A stretch of DNA of 64,000 nt, from positions 1 to 64,000 of the forward strand of contig BTUW01000006.1 in the NCBI GenBank assembly GCA_045863055.1, in the 5' to 3' direction. Within the stretch, counting starts at the first letter, position 1. Each line of letters starts with the position of its first letter. Of this stretch, positions 7,148 to 16,184 are shown in pieces. The position numbers were made by a program, and so were the translations under genes. The stretch comes from UTCHB3 sp008363265. Lineage in GTDB: Bacteria > Bacteroidota > Ignavibacteria > Ignavibacteriales > Ignavibacteriaceae. The notes under the pieces were generated by a model. It saw only the letters and a program-made list of their open reading frames with translations, did not search any database and was not told the DNA's origin.

Positions 7148-9634
7148 ATGCTGCGGATAGCATTTCTCCTTCTTTTTGCGTACGCGTCTCTTCTGAACGC
7201 GAGCGGAATCACTTACTACACCCAATCCTCAGGGTATGTAAACACTCTTTCAAACTGGAACACTTCAATTACAGGCGGAGGGTCAAACCCTGCCAACTTC
7301 ACTTCCGGTGATATCTTCATAATTAAGCATAGCATGTCAGCCAACGCGCAATGGGTGGTCTCGGGCACAGGCGCGAAGGTGGTGATCGCGGCATACGCCT
7401 CCTTCAGCAGCAGCGGGTTCGACCACGATATAACACTTGACATCGAGAACAGCGGGAGCTACACTCACACAGTTGGTACCAGCAACAATCTGAAAAACGG
7501 TACATTTGGTGCATCCAGTAATTTTACGATTAAAGACCCGACCGGGTTTAAGAGCGACAGGCCATACGGTAATCTAACTCTGGACTATCCTTCGGGTACA
7601 GCCAGTGCAACCACAGATATGACCGTGAACGGGTCGCTTACTCTAACGAACAACTCCAGATTAACGGCTTCCTATAACCTCACAGTGTATGGAGATATCA
7701 CCACCTACTCGGGCACAATCATTTCATATGGAGCAAACAATACCGTCACCAGTGTTTACGGCAACTATTCAATCTCCGGACAGATAAGTTATCCCGCCGC
7801 CTCAGGTATACGCTACATAGAACTCTATGGCAGTTCAAAATCCTTCCGGCTCTCATCATCCAGCAACGGAGACGCATACGGCAATCATCACATCAGATCA
7901 GGGGCATCGTACACTGCAAATTCCAATACAAACTTGATCGGGACCTCGCCGGAGTTTGTTGTGGACGGAGTTCTTGAACTGACGAATTCATGTTATATTT
8001 CCGGCGGAGGTACTTCCACTTTCAAGGTCAATTCGGGCGGAACGCTTAAAATATCTCATCCTTCAGGTATCGTGACAACCGGCGCGGATGGTGCAGTGCG
8101 AACCATTAACAGGATATTTGACACGGGCGCGAACTATAATTACGCGAGTAACACAGCCCAATATACCGGCGACGCGCTGCCAACAACCCTCTCAGGGAAT
8201 CTCACATTTGCAAACAATTATGGTACGACATTAACTAATTCGATCACAACCTCGGGAAATGTGACCGTATCAGGAGTCCTGAACATGGGGGGCAAGACCA
8301 TTTCAGGAAGCGGCAGTTTCACGCTGAACAGCGGGGCATCACTGTACATCGACTCCCCTGACGGTATATCATCTTCAGGAGCGACCGGAAATATTCAGAC
8401 CAACACAAGGAATTTTCACGCTTCGGCACATTACTATTATACCGGAAGTGCCGCTCAGGTTACAGGCACAGGTCTGCCTGCGTTGCTGTACGGGTCGCTT
8501 TACATTCAAAACTCATCAGGTGTGACACTTTCTCAAAACAGTGAATTGCGAATATTAAGTCTCACCGGCCGGCTGCATATGGGTGACTACAATCTTACGC
8601 TAAGTCCCAATAGCTCTGTTTCGGGTGAGGCATCTGTCAGTAACATGATCGTGCAAAACGGAGCAGGAAGGTTAACCTTAAGATTCAGTGAGGCAGAGCA
8701 ACCGCAAGTCGCGATCGGGGATTATTCAGCAGGCACTTACAGGTACTCACTTTTCTCACTTTATGTTAGAGCAACTGATTTCAGCAACGCAAGGGTGACA
8801 CTCGAAATCACCCGCGGGAAGCATGAGGCCAACACAAGTGCAAGCAATTATCTTACCCGGTCGTGGAAATTTACAGGAACCGGTCTAACTTCACCCCTGA
8901 TCAATCTCTATGTACAGTATGATAACAGTGATATAACGGGCGATGAATCACAGATATTCGGCGCGAGGTATGACGGCACCAACTGGAACATCATGGGGGC
9001 GGTCTACCCTTCTGACAACTCGTTTCAGCAATCGGACATGACCGGATTTTACACCGTTACTGGGGGAGAGGAGTCAGCACTTCCTGTTGAGCTGGTTTCA
9101 TTCAAAGCGAGAAGATCGGGCAAGACCGTGATTCTCGACTGGCAAACTGCAACCGAAGTTGACAACTCGGGGTTCTCAATTGAAAAAAGCTCAGGTAAAA
9201 CCTGGGAGGCGATTGGCTTCGTTGAGGGAAGTGGCACGAGTAATTCACCAAAATATTACACTTTCACTGATCCCAGCCCTGGAAGCACAAGAACATTGTA
9301 CAGACTCAAGCAACTCGATAACGACGGCAGCTATTCCTATTCCGCCGAAGTTTCGGTTGATGCCTTACCGCAGGTTTTTACACTCCATCAGAATTATCCG
9401 AATCCCTTTAACCCGGTTACCGTTATCCGTTATGCGTTACCAGTTGACGGTGATGTAGAGCTTTCGGTTTACAACGCACTTGGCAAAAAAGTGGCGGAAC
9501 TTATAAAAGGATTCCGACAGGCCGGTGAGCATGAAGTAAATTTTAATGCCAATGGCCTTCCATCCGGTGTTTATTTTTATGAGCTCCGCGCCGGACAACT
9601 AAAACTGACGAAAAAGATGATCGTTTTGGAGTAG
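7148..9634 (+). CDS. Large T9SS-sorted secreted protein, beta-repeat type
   Basis: 828 residues. A signal peptide (MLRIAFLLLFAYASLLNAS) is followed by roughly 500 residues of Gly/Ser/Thr/Asn-rich short strands (for example SGNVTVSGVLNMGGKTISGS and SGSFTLNSGASLYIDSPDG), repeated in pattern, that read as a beta-helix or stacked-strand stalk. A fibronectin/Ig-like segment (ALPVELVSFKARRSGKTVIL) precedes the type A sorting domain NYPNPFNPVTVIRYALP ... GLPSGVYFYELRAGQLKLTK. Exported by Sec then T9SS to the cell surface. No catalytic motif is visible, so adhesin or surface-layer roles are guesses. Confidence 0.88.
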   Translation: MLRIAFLLLFAYASLLNASGITYYTQSSGYVNTLSNWNTSITGGGSNPANFTSGDIFIIKHSMSANAQWVVSGTGAKVVIAAYASFSSSGFDHDITLDIENSGSYTHTVGTSNNLKNGTFGASSNFTIKDPTGFKSDRPYGNLTLDYPSGTASATTDMTVNGSLTLTNNSRLTASYNLTVYGDITTYSGTIISYGANNTVTSVYGNYSISGQISYPAASGIRYIELYGSSKSFRLSSSSNGDAYGNHHIRSGASYTANSNTNLIGTSPEFVVDGVLELTNSCYISGGGTSTFKVNSGGTLKISHPSGIVTTGADGAVRTINRIFDTGANYNYASNTAQYTGDALPTTLSGNLTFANNYGTTLTNSITTSGNVTVSGVLNMGGKTISGSGSFTLNSGASLYIDSPDGISSSGATGNIQTNTRNFHASAHYYYTGSAAQVTGTGLPALLYGSLYIQNSSGVTLSQNSELRILSLTGRLHMGDYNLTLSPNSSVSGEASVSNMIVQNGAGRLTLRFSEAEQPQVAIGDYSAGTYRYSLFSLYVRATDFSNARVTLEITRGKHEANTSASNYLTRSWKFTGTGLTSPLINLYVQYDNSDITGDESQIFGARYDGTNWNIMGAVYPSDNSFQQSDMTGFYTVTGGEESALPVELVSFKARRSGKTVILDWQTATEVDNSGFSIEKSSGKTWEAIGFVEGSGTSNSPKYYTFTDPSPGSTRTLYRLKQLDNDGSYSYSAEVSVDALPQVFTLHQNYPNPFNPVTVIRYALPVDGDVELSVYNALGKKVAELIKGFRQAGEHEVNFNANGLPSGVYFYELRAGQLKLTKKMIVLE

Positions 9635-9929
9635 GGAGTAATATAAGGCGCAATGAACCACAGAGCCCACAGAGCTCACGGAGAAGTATGTGAGGACGCA
9701 GATGCACACAGATTTAACGGAAACACTCTGATTTGATCATTTTATCTGCGTTAATCTGTTTTATCCGTGTGTACTTGCCCCTCCGGGGTCTGCGTCCCCC
9801 TAAAAAATCTGTGAAATCCGCGCATCATCCGTGAAATCCGTGTAACTTTTTACACACCTTCCCTAGCGGTGTAAAAAATTTGTAAATTACGAATCAAATT
9901 TTTCAGAAATCCTCAAACGAAGATCCCGA
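9635..9929. repeat. Intergenic cluster of degenerate dispersed repeats
   Basis: No gene is seen. The stretch holds several interspersed motifs: AACCACAGAGCCCACAGAGC (9657 on); GCAGATGCACACAGATTTA near 9700 with its rough complement ATCTGCGTTAATCTGTTTTA (9744 on); TTGCCCCTCCGGGG (9775-9788); and two similar halves ATCTGTGAAATCCGCGCATC and ATCCGTGAAATCCGTGTAAC (9808-9847). The partly complementary arms could fold into a long stem. A second similar element occurs at 11255-11340. Confidence 0.6.
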
Positions 9930-10769
9930 ATGAAAGAATATCACGACCTGGTCAGATTGGTCATGGCTGAAGGTGTGCGTAAACCTTCACGCACCGGAGT
10001 TGACACCATTTCATATTTCTCGGCGAACTACAGGGTTGACCTCTCGAAAGGTTTTCCGCTGCTGACGACGAAGAAAATGCAGTGGAAATCGCTTCTTCAT
10101 GAAGTGCTGTGGTATCTTTCGGGCGAAAACCATATCAGAAACCTGCGGAAGCACACCAAAATATGGGATGCCTGGGCGGATGAGGAAGGGAACCTCGAAA
10201 CGGCTTACGGCTACTACTGGAGGAATTTTCCTTCGGCTGAGCTCGATGAGAACGGCAATTGGCAAGTGAGACAGGTTGATCAAATACGGTATATCATTGA
10301 CGAAATTAAAAGAAATCCATACAGCCGCAGATTGATCGTAACGGCGTGGGAACCGGGTAATGCCACAAAGAGCAAACTGCCCCCGTGCCATTACACCTAC
10401 GCGTTCAATGTTCAGGGGAATAAACTGAACTGCCACCTGACACAGCGTTCGGGTGATATCGCGCTTGGGATTCCCTTCAACCTCGCAGCTTATTCGATTC
10501 TGACAATGATCATCGCGAATGAGACGGGACTGGAACCGGGGATATTCAGTCACACAATAATTGACGCCCATATATATGTGGCCGATAAGGGCACCCCGAT
10601 GGAGAAATATGATCACCTTGAGGGGCTGAAGATACAGCTCGAAAGGGAGCCGCTTCCGTTGCCGGCCCTAAAGATCGCCAAGAAACCGATCGATGAACTA
10701 ACATTCGAAGATTTTGAGCTGACCGGCTATGAATGCCACCCGGCGATCAAGTTTGAGGTGGCTGTTTGA
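9930..10769 (+). CDS. thyA: Thymidylate synthase
   Basis: 279 residues, classical ThyA: dUMP plus 5,10-methylene-THF gives dTMP plus dihydrofolate. Catalytic Cys153 lies in LPPCHYTYAFNVQ; phosphate-binding arginines are R21 and R133/R134 (YSRRLIVTAW); QRSGDIALGIPFN (172-184) and the C-terminal IKFEVAV (ending in Val-Ala-Val, as the closing tail) are intact. The start lacks an obvious Shine-Dalgarno. The stop overlaps the TTG start of folA, forming the usual thyA-folA couple that recycles dihydrofolate. Confidence 0.97.
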   Translation: MKEYHDLVRLVMAEGVRKPSRTGVDTISYFSANYRVDLSKGFPLLTTKKMQWKSLLHEVLWYLSGENHIRNLRKHTKIWDAWADEEGNLETAYGYYWRNFPSAELDENGNWQVRQVDQIRYIIDEIKRNPYSRRLIVTAWEPGNATKSKLPPCHYTYAFNVQGNKLNCHLTQRSGDIALGIPFNLAAYSILTMIIANETGLEPGIFSHTIIDAHIYVADKGTPMEKYDHLEGLKIQLEREPLPLPALKIAKKPIDELTFEDFELTGYECHPAIKFEVAV

Positions 10770-11254
10770 GGCGGATCATAATCGTTGCCGTCGCGAAAAA
10801 TAGTGTAATCGGCAGAGCCAATGGTGATATGGCTTGGAATGTTCCTGAAGATTTTAAGTTCTTCAAGGAAACGACGATCAATTATCCCGTTCTGATGGGG
10901 CGGAAAACCTACGGATATTTCAAGAAACCGCTGAAGGACAGGGAACACATCGTGATCACCAGGGATGAGAATTTCGATCCGAAATTTCCCGAAGTGAAGG
11001 TGTTCCACAACCTTGAGGACGGTTTCAGGTATGTTTCGACTATCCCGAAGGAGAAGATGTTCATCATCGGTGGCGGTGATGTTTACCGTCAGGTGCTCGA
11101 GCAGGATCTGGTGGATGAAATGATAATCTCCTGGATGGATTTTGAAGCGGAGGGAGAAGTGACCTTCCCGCGGTTTGATGAAACGAAGTGGAAAGTCATC
11201 AGCCGGGATAAACGCGCGCAGTTTGAAATAGTGCATTATGTAAAAGTAAATTAA
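10766..11254 (+). CDS. folA: Dihydrofolate reductase
   Basis: 162 residues. Type I DHFR reducing dihydrofolate with NADPH. Visible are IIIVAVAKNSVIGRANGDMAW, the catalytic acid D29 in VPEDFKFFKETT, the NADPH-binding MGRKTY (44-49) and IIGGGDVYRQVL. The start must be TTG at 10766, because the conserved first strand begins two codons later and no ATG is nearby. The TTG shares its last two bases with the thyA TGA stop (TTGA), so translation is almost certainly coupled. Confidence 0.95.
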   Translation: MRRIIIVAVAKNSVIGRANGDMAWNVPEDFKFFKETTINYPVLMGRKTYGYFKKPLKDREHIVITRDENFDPKFPEVKVFHNLEDGFRYVSTIPKEKMFIIGGGDVYRQVLEQDLVDEMIISWMDFEAEGEVTFPRFDETKWKVISRDKRAQFEIVHYVKVN

Positions 11255-11342
11255 ACCGCAGAGAACGCAAAGAACGCAGAGAGAGTTTATTTAACCCCTT
11301 TGCGGCCTCTGCGACCTCTGCGGTTAACCAATAGAAAACCAA
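11255..11342. repeat. Inverted CCGCAGAG repeat between folA and mutL
   Basis: The gap begins AACCGCAGAGAACGCAAAGA and ends in CTCTGCGACCTCTGCGGTTA. The outer arms AACCGCAGAG and CTCTGCGGTT are exact reverse complements of each other, and imperfect pairing continues inward, so the whole spacer can form one long hairpin. No T-tract follows. It fits a dispersed palindromic intergenic element (compare the CACAGAG motif at 9660). Confidence 0.65.
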
Positions 11343-13268
11343 ATGAAGATCAAAGTATTACCTGAGAATATCGCGAGCAAGATAGCGGCCGGAGAGGTTA
11401 TCCAGCGGCCGGAGTCGGCGGTGAAGGAATTGATGGAGAACTCCATCGATGCCGGCGCGACCGAGATCGAGCTTGTTGTCAAGAACGCCGGGCGTACTTT
11501 GATCCGTGTCATCGACAACGGCGAGGGGATGTCCGAAGAGGACGCGATCATCTCCGTTATGAAGCATGCCACGAGCAAAATAAAGGAAGAAAGCGACCTT
11601 GACGCGATAACCACCCTTGGATTTCGTGGTGAAGCGCTTAGCTCGATGGTGGCAGTAAGTCAGTTTGAAATGAAGACGGGAACCAGCACATCGCAGCTCT
11701 CGACAGTGATCCGGATCGATGACAGCAAGACGATCATGAAGGATCAGGGAGGCTACTTCAAGGGGACCGATATCAGCGTGAAGAACCTCTTCTATAACAC
11801 ACCCGCGAGGAGAAATTTCCTTAAGTCGGATTCCACTGAATTGCGGCATGTGATCGATGTTTTTCAACGACTCGCAATAAGCCGGCCCGACATCACATTC
11901 CGCTTTTTCTCCGATGAAGCAAGAGTTCACGACTACACCTCATGCACTCTCGAGGAACGCCTCGTTCAGGTGTTCGGCGACCGTGTAAAGAACAACACGA
12001 TCTTCATCGAAGAAAAAACTGATTACCTAAGTATGAGCGGTTACCTTGGTAAACCGGCACTGGTGAAAAAGGCGAAAGGGGATCAATACCTCTTCCTTAA
12101 CGGCAGGTTTGTTTCTTCGAAGCAGGTGAATTTCGCGGTTTTTAACGCGTATGAGAATTTTCTTGAGAAGGGTGACTACCCCTTCTTTGTCCTTTTCCTC
12201 GATATAGATCCAAGGAAAATTGATGTGAATGTCCACCCCTCGAAACTTGAAGTAAGGTTTGATGAGGAGAAGGACATCTACAATTTTACGAGTGCTGTGG
12301 TCAGAAAAGGCCTCGCCGAGTTCGACCTGGTGCCTTCACTTACATTCAGAACGGGCTCGCTTGAAACCCATACGGGACTCGGATTTGACAATTACTCCAG
12401 AACTGAGAGGCGCGATTTCACCGACCGTCCCGAGACCGCATCAGGATCGTTCGGCTCGCGGCAGCAGGGCTTCCAGCAGGGTGGTTATCAGCCCAAAAGT
12501 CCCAGGATAAACGACAACGATATCGATCTGATCTTCGGCGCTCTTTCCAGGAATATCGAGCGGGGCCCGGAAGAGGGCGACATTTCACATCCCTTTGAGG
12601 ATGATTCACCACCCCCCGCGACGGGACAGACTCGTGAGGATGTCTACACTCCCAAGATATTTGAGACGATCCCGGCGGAGACAACCGAGGCAGATTCGAC
12701 GCCGTTCATTATACAACTTCACAACAAGTACATCCTCTGCCAGATAAAGACAGGTCTGATGATCATCGACCAGCATGTGGCTCACGAGCGCATACTCTAC
12801 GAGATGGCGAAAAAGCAGATGACACAGGGGATGCCGCTTTATCAAACACTTCTCTTCCCTAAAGTTGTTTCGACCGATCCCGCGCGGGTGATGCTCGTGA
12901 AGGAACTCCACGATTACCTCCAGCGGCTCGGCTTCATAGTAAAACCGATTTCAAAGACCGATGTGGTGATAGAGTGCGTGCCTCCTCAAATAAAGGACGG
13001 TGAGGAAGAGAAAATTTTTTTGGAGATCCTCGATCAGTATATCGAGTACAGGGAAGAGAAAATTCTTGACTCAACCGAGAACATGGCTAAATCATTCTCA
13101 TGCAAAGCGGCGATCAAAGCAGGTGAGAGACTCTCGCAGGAGGAGATGCGCAGGTTGATCGATGAGTTATTCGCGACCGAAAATCCATATGTCTGTCCGC
13201 ACGGCCGGCCGGTGGTTCTGAAGATCTCACTCGATGAGTTTGACCGGCGGTTTGGAAGAACTTCATAA
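11343..13268 (+). CDS. mutL: DNA mismatch repair protein MutL (endonuclease type)
   Basis: 641 residues. The N-terminal GHKL ATPase has MENSIDAGA (31-39), DNGEGM (58-63), KHATSKI (74-80) and TLGFRGEALSS (91-101). A low-complexity linker (about 340-460) leads to the dimerisation/endonuclease domain: DQHVAHERILYE (from D476) corresponds to the DQHA(x)2E(x)4E nuclease motif, with SCKAAIKAG and CPHGRP supplying the other metal-site residues. This is the nicking type of MutL found in bacteria lacking MutH/Dam-directed repair. Ends two bases before a strong terminator. Confidence 0.96.
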   Translation: MKIKVLPENIASKIAAGEVIQRPESAVKELMENSIDAGATEIELVVKNAGRTLIRVIDNGEGMSEEDAIISVMKHATSKIKEESDLDAITTLGFRGEALSSMVAVSQFEMKTGTSTSQLSTVIRIDDSKTIMKDQGGYFKGTDISVKNLFYNTPARRNFLKSDSTELRHVIDVFQRLAISRPDITFRFFSDEARVHDYTSCTLEERLVQVFGDRVKNNTIFIEEKTDYLSMSGYLGKPALVKKAKGDQYLFLNGRFVSSKQVNFAVFNAYENFLEKGDYPFFVLFLDIDPRKIDVNVHPSKLEVRFDEEKDIYNFTSAVVRKGLAEFDLVPSLTFRTGSLETHTGLGFDNYSRTERRDFTDRPETASGSFGSRQQGFQQGGYQPKSPRINDNDIDLIFGALSRNIERGPEEGDISHPFEDDSPPPATGQTREDVYTPKIFETIPAETTEADSTPFIIQLHNKYILCQIKTGLMIIDQHVAHERILYEMAKKQMTQGMPLYQTLLFPKVVSTDPARVMLVKELHDYLQRLGFIVKPISKTDVVIECVPPQIKDGEEEKIFLEILDQYIEYREEKILDSTENMAKSFSCKAAIKAGERLSQEEMRRLIDELFATENPYVCPHGRPVVLKISLDEFDRRFGRTS

Positions 13269-13270
13269 AA

Positions 13271-13301
13271 AAAGGCTGCTCCGAGGGAGCAGCTTTTTTT
13301 T
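13271..13301 (+). terminator. Rho-independent terminator after mutL
   Basis: Perfect 8-bp stem GCTGCTCC (13275-13282) / GGAGCAGC (13286-13293) with loop GAG, followed by eight T (13294-13301). It starts right after the mutL TAA. An A-run (13267-13273) on the other side means it could also work on the minus strand for the convergent T9SS gene ending at 13416. Confidence 0.9.
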
Positions 13302-13417
13302 AGTTATGAGCGATGAGTTCTGAGTGATGAGTTACTTGGAGTTAGCGTTCTGCATGAATACTTCGCAACTCATTCCGCCTCCGGCGAATCACATTTCACA
13401 TTTCACATTTCACATTT
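13302..13417. repeat. Low-complexity spacer with CACATTT x4
   Basis: After the mutL terminator comes GAGCGATGAGTTCTGAGTGA-type degenerate repeat (13309 on), a non-repetitive stretch, then four tandem copies of CACATTT (13390-13417) reaching into the stop codon of the minus-strand gene. This heptamer is the reverse complement of the AAATGTG array at 3633-3660; the GATGAGTGATGAG motif recurs at 24480-24510. Confidence 0.7.
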
Positions 13418-16052
13418 ATTTAAGCAGTATCAGCTTCCTCGCTTCCATGAATGTACCGGTAGTGATGCGATAGATGTAGAGTCCGGAGTTCAGGCCTGAA
13501 GCGTCGAACTTTACTGAGTACCTTCCGGCTGATTTGGTTTCATCTACCAGAACTGCCACCTCACTTCCGAGAATATCATATACCGCAAGTTTTACATGAC
13601 CCGCTGCAGCGATCGAATATCCTATCACCGTTGAAGGATTGAAGGGATTCGGGTAGTTCTGGGAAAGTTTGTACTCTGTTGGGATTTCGGAGTCTTCGAT
13701 TCCTGAAAGTCCGCAGTCGGGTGTTGTGATACAGAGGGTATCGCTGTGGCAGCAGAAATTGTAAACAGTATCGCCCGGAGTTACCGTGGTAAAGATCGCT
13801 GTCATGAAACAGAGATTGGTGTTGGGAGCTATTCCCGTGACGATCAAACTGTCGAACGGGGATACCTGTCCGGGAAGGATGGTAACATTGTTCACCAGCG
13901 TTTTCGAGAACGAGACTCCCGGAGTTACGGGATTTATTCCATAGCCTGTTGAAATAATGTTCGAGTTGTTCTGCACCCGGAACCTGAGCATGAACGATCC
14001 GTCAGGCCTGCAGGTGAGCGTCTGATCAATGAGCTGTGAACAGTCATTTTCCGGAGGTGCGGTGGGTATGCACGGGAACCGGAGTGTATCTGTGCACATC
14101 ACAACCCCGTTCTTCATCCATCTGACCACCACTGTCTGGACCGGGTTTGAGTACTGCGAAACACTCAGATTCAGGATATTGTTGAATGTGCCCTGACCGA
14201 TGCCTGAGTTAACGGGCAGTTTCACAAGGGTGATGCTGTTGTTCGGCCACACATTCGTGAAGCCCCAGCCTGAAGTTGAAGTGGTGAAGTTGCTGAAAAC
14301 ACCGCCTGAGATCAACTCAAACTGCACGCTTGAAAAGATCATTGAACTGTTGTTTGCGAGGGAAATGTCATATGAACAGTTCTTTGGGTTTCCAACGGCA
14401 CTTACACTGATCGAATCGCAGAATGTGTAGCAGTCGGGGATGATCACAGTAATTGTGCCGTAACACCAGCAGCAACCGTCGGAACTTGTGTATTTCACCG
14501 ACAAGTGAACCGTGTCACCGACCGAGGCACCGGAGAAAAGCAGGCTCTGAAGTCCCGAGATCTGTCCCGGGTTGACCGGTGTGGTAAGGGTGATATTCGA
14601 AGGGTTAACCGTCACACCCGTGGGTGAAGTAACCGTGTACTGAATGTTTGAAATGTTGTAGTCGGCATTGTTTCTGAACCTGAACTTCAGTACCGGGTTG
14701 CCGTCGATACAGACAACAGTATCTTCAAGAATGGTTGTGCAGGCTATTTCACAGTCGAGTTCGACCGTGTCAGAGCAGGCGACATTTCCGCTTGTGTCGA
14801 TCCAGTTCACCACGATCAACTGTGGGGTGGTTACATAAAGCAGCGACATGTTGAAGAAATTGTTCAGATCGCCACCAGGAACCAGACCTGAGGGGGGTGT
14901 GAAGATGTTGGTGCCGGAAGTGAACCAATTCTGGTAGTTGGTACCGAGTCCGGTTCCTGTTGTGAACTGGTTGGGGAGGAGGCACAGCACCTGGACCGAG
15001 GCGATCCCCGGCAGATTTGCTGGCTGGTTGAGGCTCAAAACCCAATTGCAGTCATCGGGATTGGTTCTCACGGCAGTTGCCGAGAGGGAATCGCAGTTAA
15101 GGACCGCGCGCATGTTACCGAAGTTAACATTTTCGAGTTGCTGTCCCGCCGTGAGGGTTACTGAATGAGTGCCAGGGGAGGCGGGATAAGTTTGAACCCA
15201 TCCCGGCTGCTGCACTTCAGAAACAGTGTAGTTGCCCGCGGGAAGATTTGTAAAGCAGTAGTCGCCGTTGGCATCGGTGACAGCATAAGGAACGGTCGCG
15301 ATCCCGAGGCCGATCTGCCAGCCCGCGAGGCCGGGTTCATTTGGATCCATGATGCCGTTTCCGTTCAGATCGTTGAACTTTGTTCCGCAGATCGAAGCAG
15401 TGTTCGGAGGCGCGGTGGTAACATCGCCGCAGATCTGGACATTATTGTGAATGGCGAAGGATGGACTCATCGGGTTGCTCCCGTTCGGGGCGTAAGGGTA
15501 GATCCTCAGGGAGAAAAACTGTCCGGAAGGAACCACCACACCACCGGGAATGGCGACATTGAAAGACTGCATGCTGGTATTCAGGTAGTTGAGTGTGCCA
15601 CCCAGTTGGGTGCTTGATGACCAGCCATCAACTGAATAAAACACCTGCGCTTTAAGGATATTTAAATTTGTGGTAAGGGTGTTATCGCCGTAATTGAAGA
15701 ACACATTCTGGACTGTCAGCTGATTTCCTGAAGTGGCCTGAACTTTGAATTCAATGAACCGGGTATAGTCAACCGGTCCGGCGTTCCACCCGAAACTTCC
15801 GCACCAGAGTCTTTGGCCGTTCGAAACGTAAGGGGAAAAAACCGACATTGGATTTCCGGCAGGACCGGGTCCTATGATCTGTGCTGAGCCGGTTAAACCC
15901 GGGCTTATGCTTGTAACCTGACCGTTGCTCATCAGATTCCATGTGGCACACCCCGTGGTTTCAGGGCTCTGAACCTGTTGGGAGTAAACCGGCGCTGTCA
16001 TCAGAATCAGCAGAAGAAGCGAGAAATTGATAATTTTGGCTCTAAATATCAC
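13416..16052 (-). CDS. T9SS-sorted secreted protein with SdrD-type B repeat
   Basis: 878 residues, GTG start, signal peptide (IINFSLLLLILMTAPVYSQQ). It holds one Cna-B/SdrD-like domain near residues 220-320 (GTKFNDLNGNGIMDPNEPGL, then DANGDYCFTNLPAGNYTVSE), several Cys-containing Ig-like repeats of about 110 residues (each with a DTVxLxC-type edge), and the type A sorting domain YPNPFNPSTVIGYSIAAAG ... GLYIYRITTGTFMEARKLIL. Probably a surface-anchored structural or adhesive protein. Lies 132 bp downstream of, and in the same direction as, the two-component pair, but a promoter-like element sits in that gap. Confidence 0.87.
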   Translation of the reverse strand: MIFRAKIINFSLLLLILMTAPVYSQQVQSPETTGCATWNLMSNGQVTSISPGLTGSAQIIGPGPAGNPMSVFSPYVSNGQRLWCGSFGWNAGPVDYTRFIEFKVQATSGNQLTVQNVFFNYGDNTLTTNLNILKAQVFYSVDGWSSSTQLGGTLNYLNTSMQSFNVAIPGGVVVPSGQFFSLRIYPYAPNGSNPMSPSFAIHNNVQICGDVTTAPPNTASICGTKFNDLNGNGIMDPNEPGLAGWQIGLGIATVPYAVTDANGDYCFTNLPAGNYTVSEVQQPGWVQTYPASPGTHSVTLTAGQQLENVNFGNMRAVLNCDSLSATAVRTNPDDCNWVLSLNQPANLPGIASVQVLCLLPNQFTTGTGLGTNYQNWFTSGTNIFTPPSGLVPGGDLNNFFNMSLLYVTTPQLIVVNWIDTSGNVACSDTVELDCEIACTTILEDTVVCIDGNPVLKFRFRNNADYNISNIQYTVTSPTGVTVNPSNITLTTPVNPGQISGLQSLLFSGASVGDTVHLSVKYTSSDGCCWCYGTITVIIPDCYTFCDSISVSAVGNPKNCSYDISLANNSSMIFSSVQFELISGGVFSNFTTSTSGWGFTNVWPNNSITLVKLPVNSGIGQGTFNNILNLSVSQYSNPVQTVVVRWMKNGVVMCTDTLRFPCIPTAPPENDCSQLIDQTLTCRPDGSFMLRFRVQNNSNIISTGYGINPVTPGVSFSKTLVNNVTILPGQVSPFDSLIVTGIAPNTNLCFMTAIFTTVTPGDTVYNFCCHSDTLCITTPDCGLSGIEDSEIPTEYKLSQNYPNPFNPSTVIGYSIAAAGHVKLAVYDILGSEVAVLVDETKSAGRYSVKFDASGLNSGLYIYRITTGTFMEARKLILLK

Positions 16053-16075
16053 GGGGCAATCCTTTTGTTTTAGAT

Positions 16076-16083
16076 CAAAATTA
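16076..16083 (-). promoter_or_regulatory. Possible Bacteroidota-type -7 element
   Basis: On the minus strand TAATTTTG fits the TAnnTTTG -7 consensus known from Bacteroidota, 24 bases upstream of the GTG start of the T9SS gene at 16052. No clear TTTG -33 partner is visible, so the call is weak. Confidence 0.3.
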
Positions 16084-16184
16084 CGTGAAATACCGGATTT
16101 GTTAATCGACCGGTTAGCGAGTGGTACTTATGAGTTTGTGAGTGGAGGGTTGGGAGAAGTGAGCGGAACAGGTGAGCCCGGCTG

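Noticed and set aside
10011..10616. 201-residue minus-strand frame antisense to thyA
   Set aside because: thyA is complete and conserved on the plus strand; the antisense product shows no signal, motif or ribosome site.
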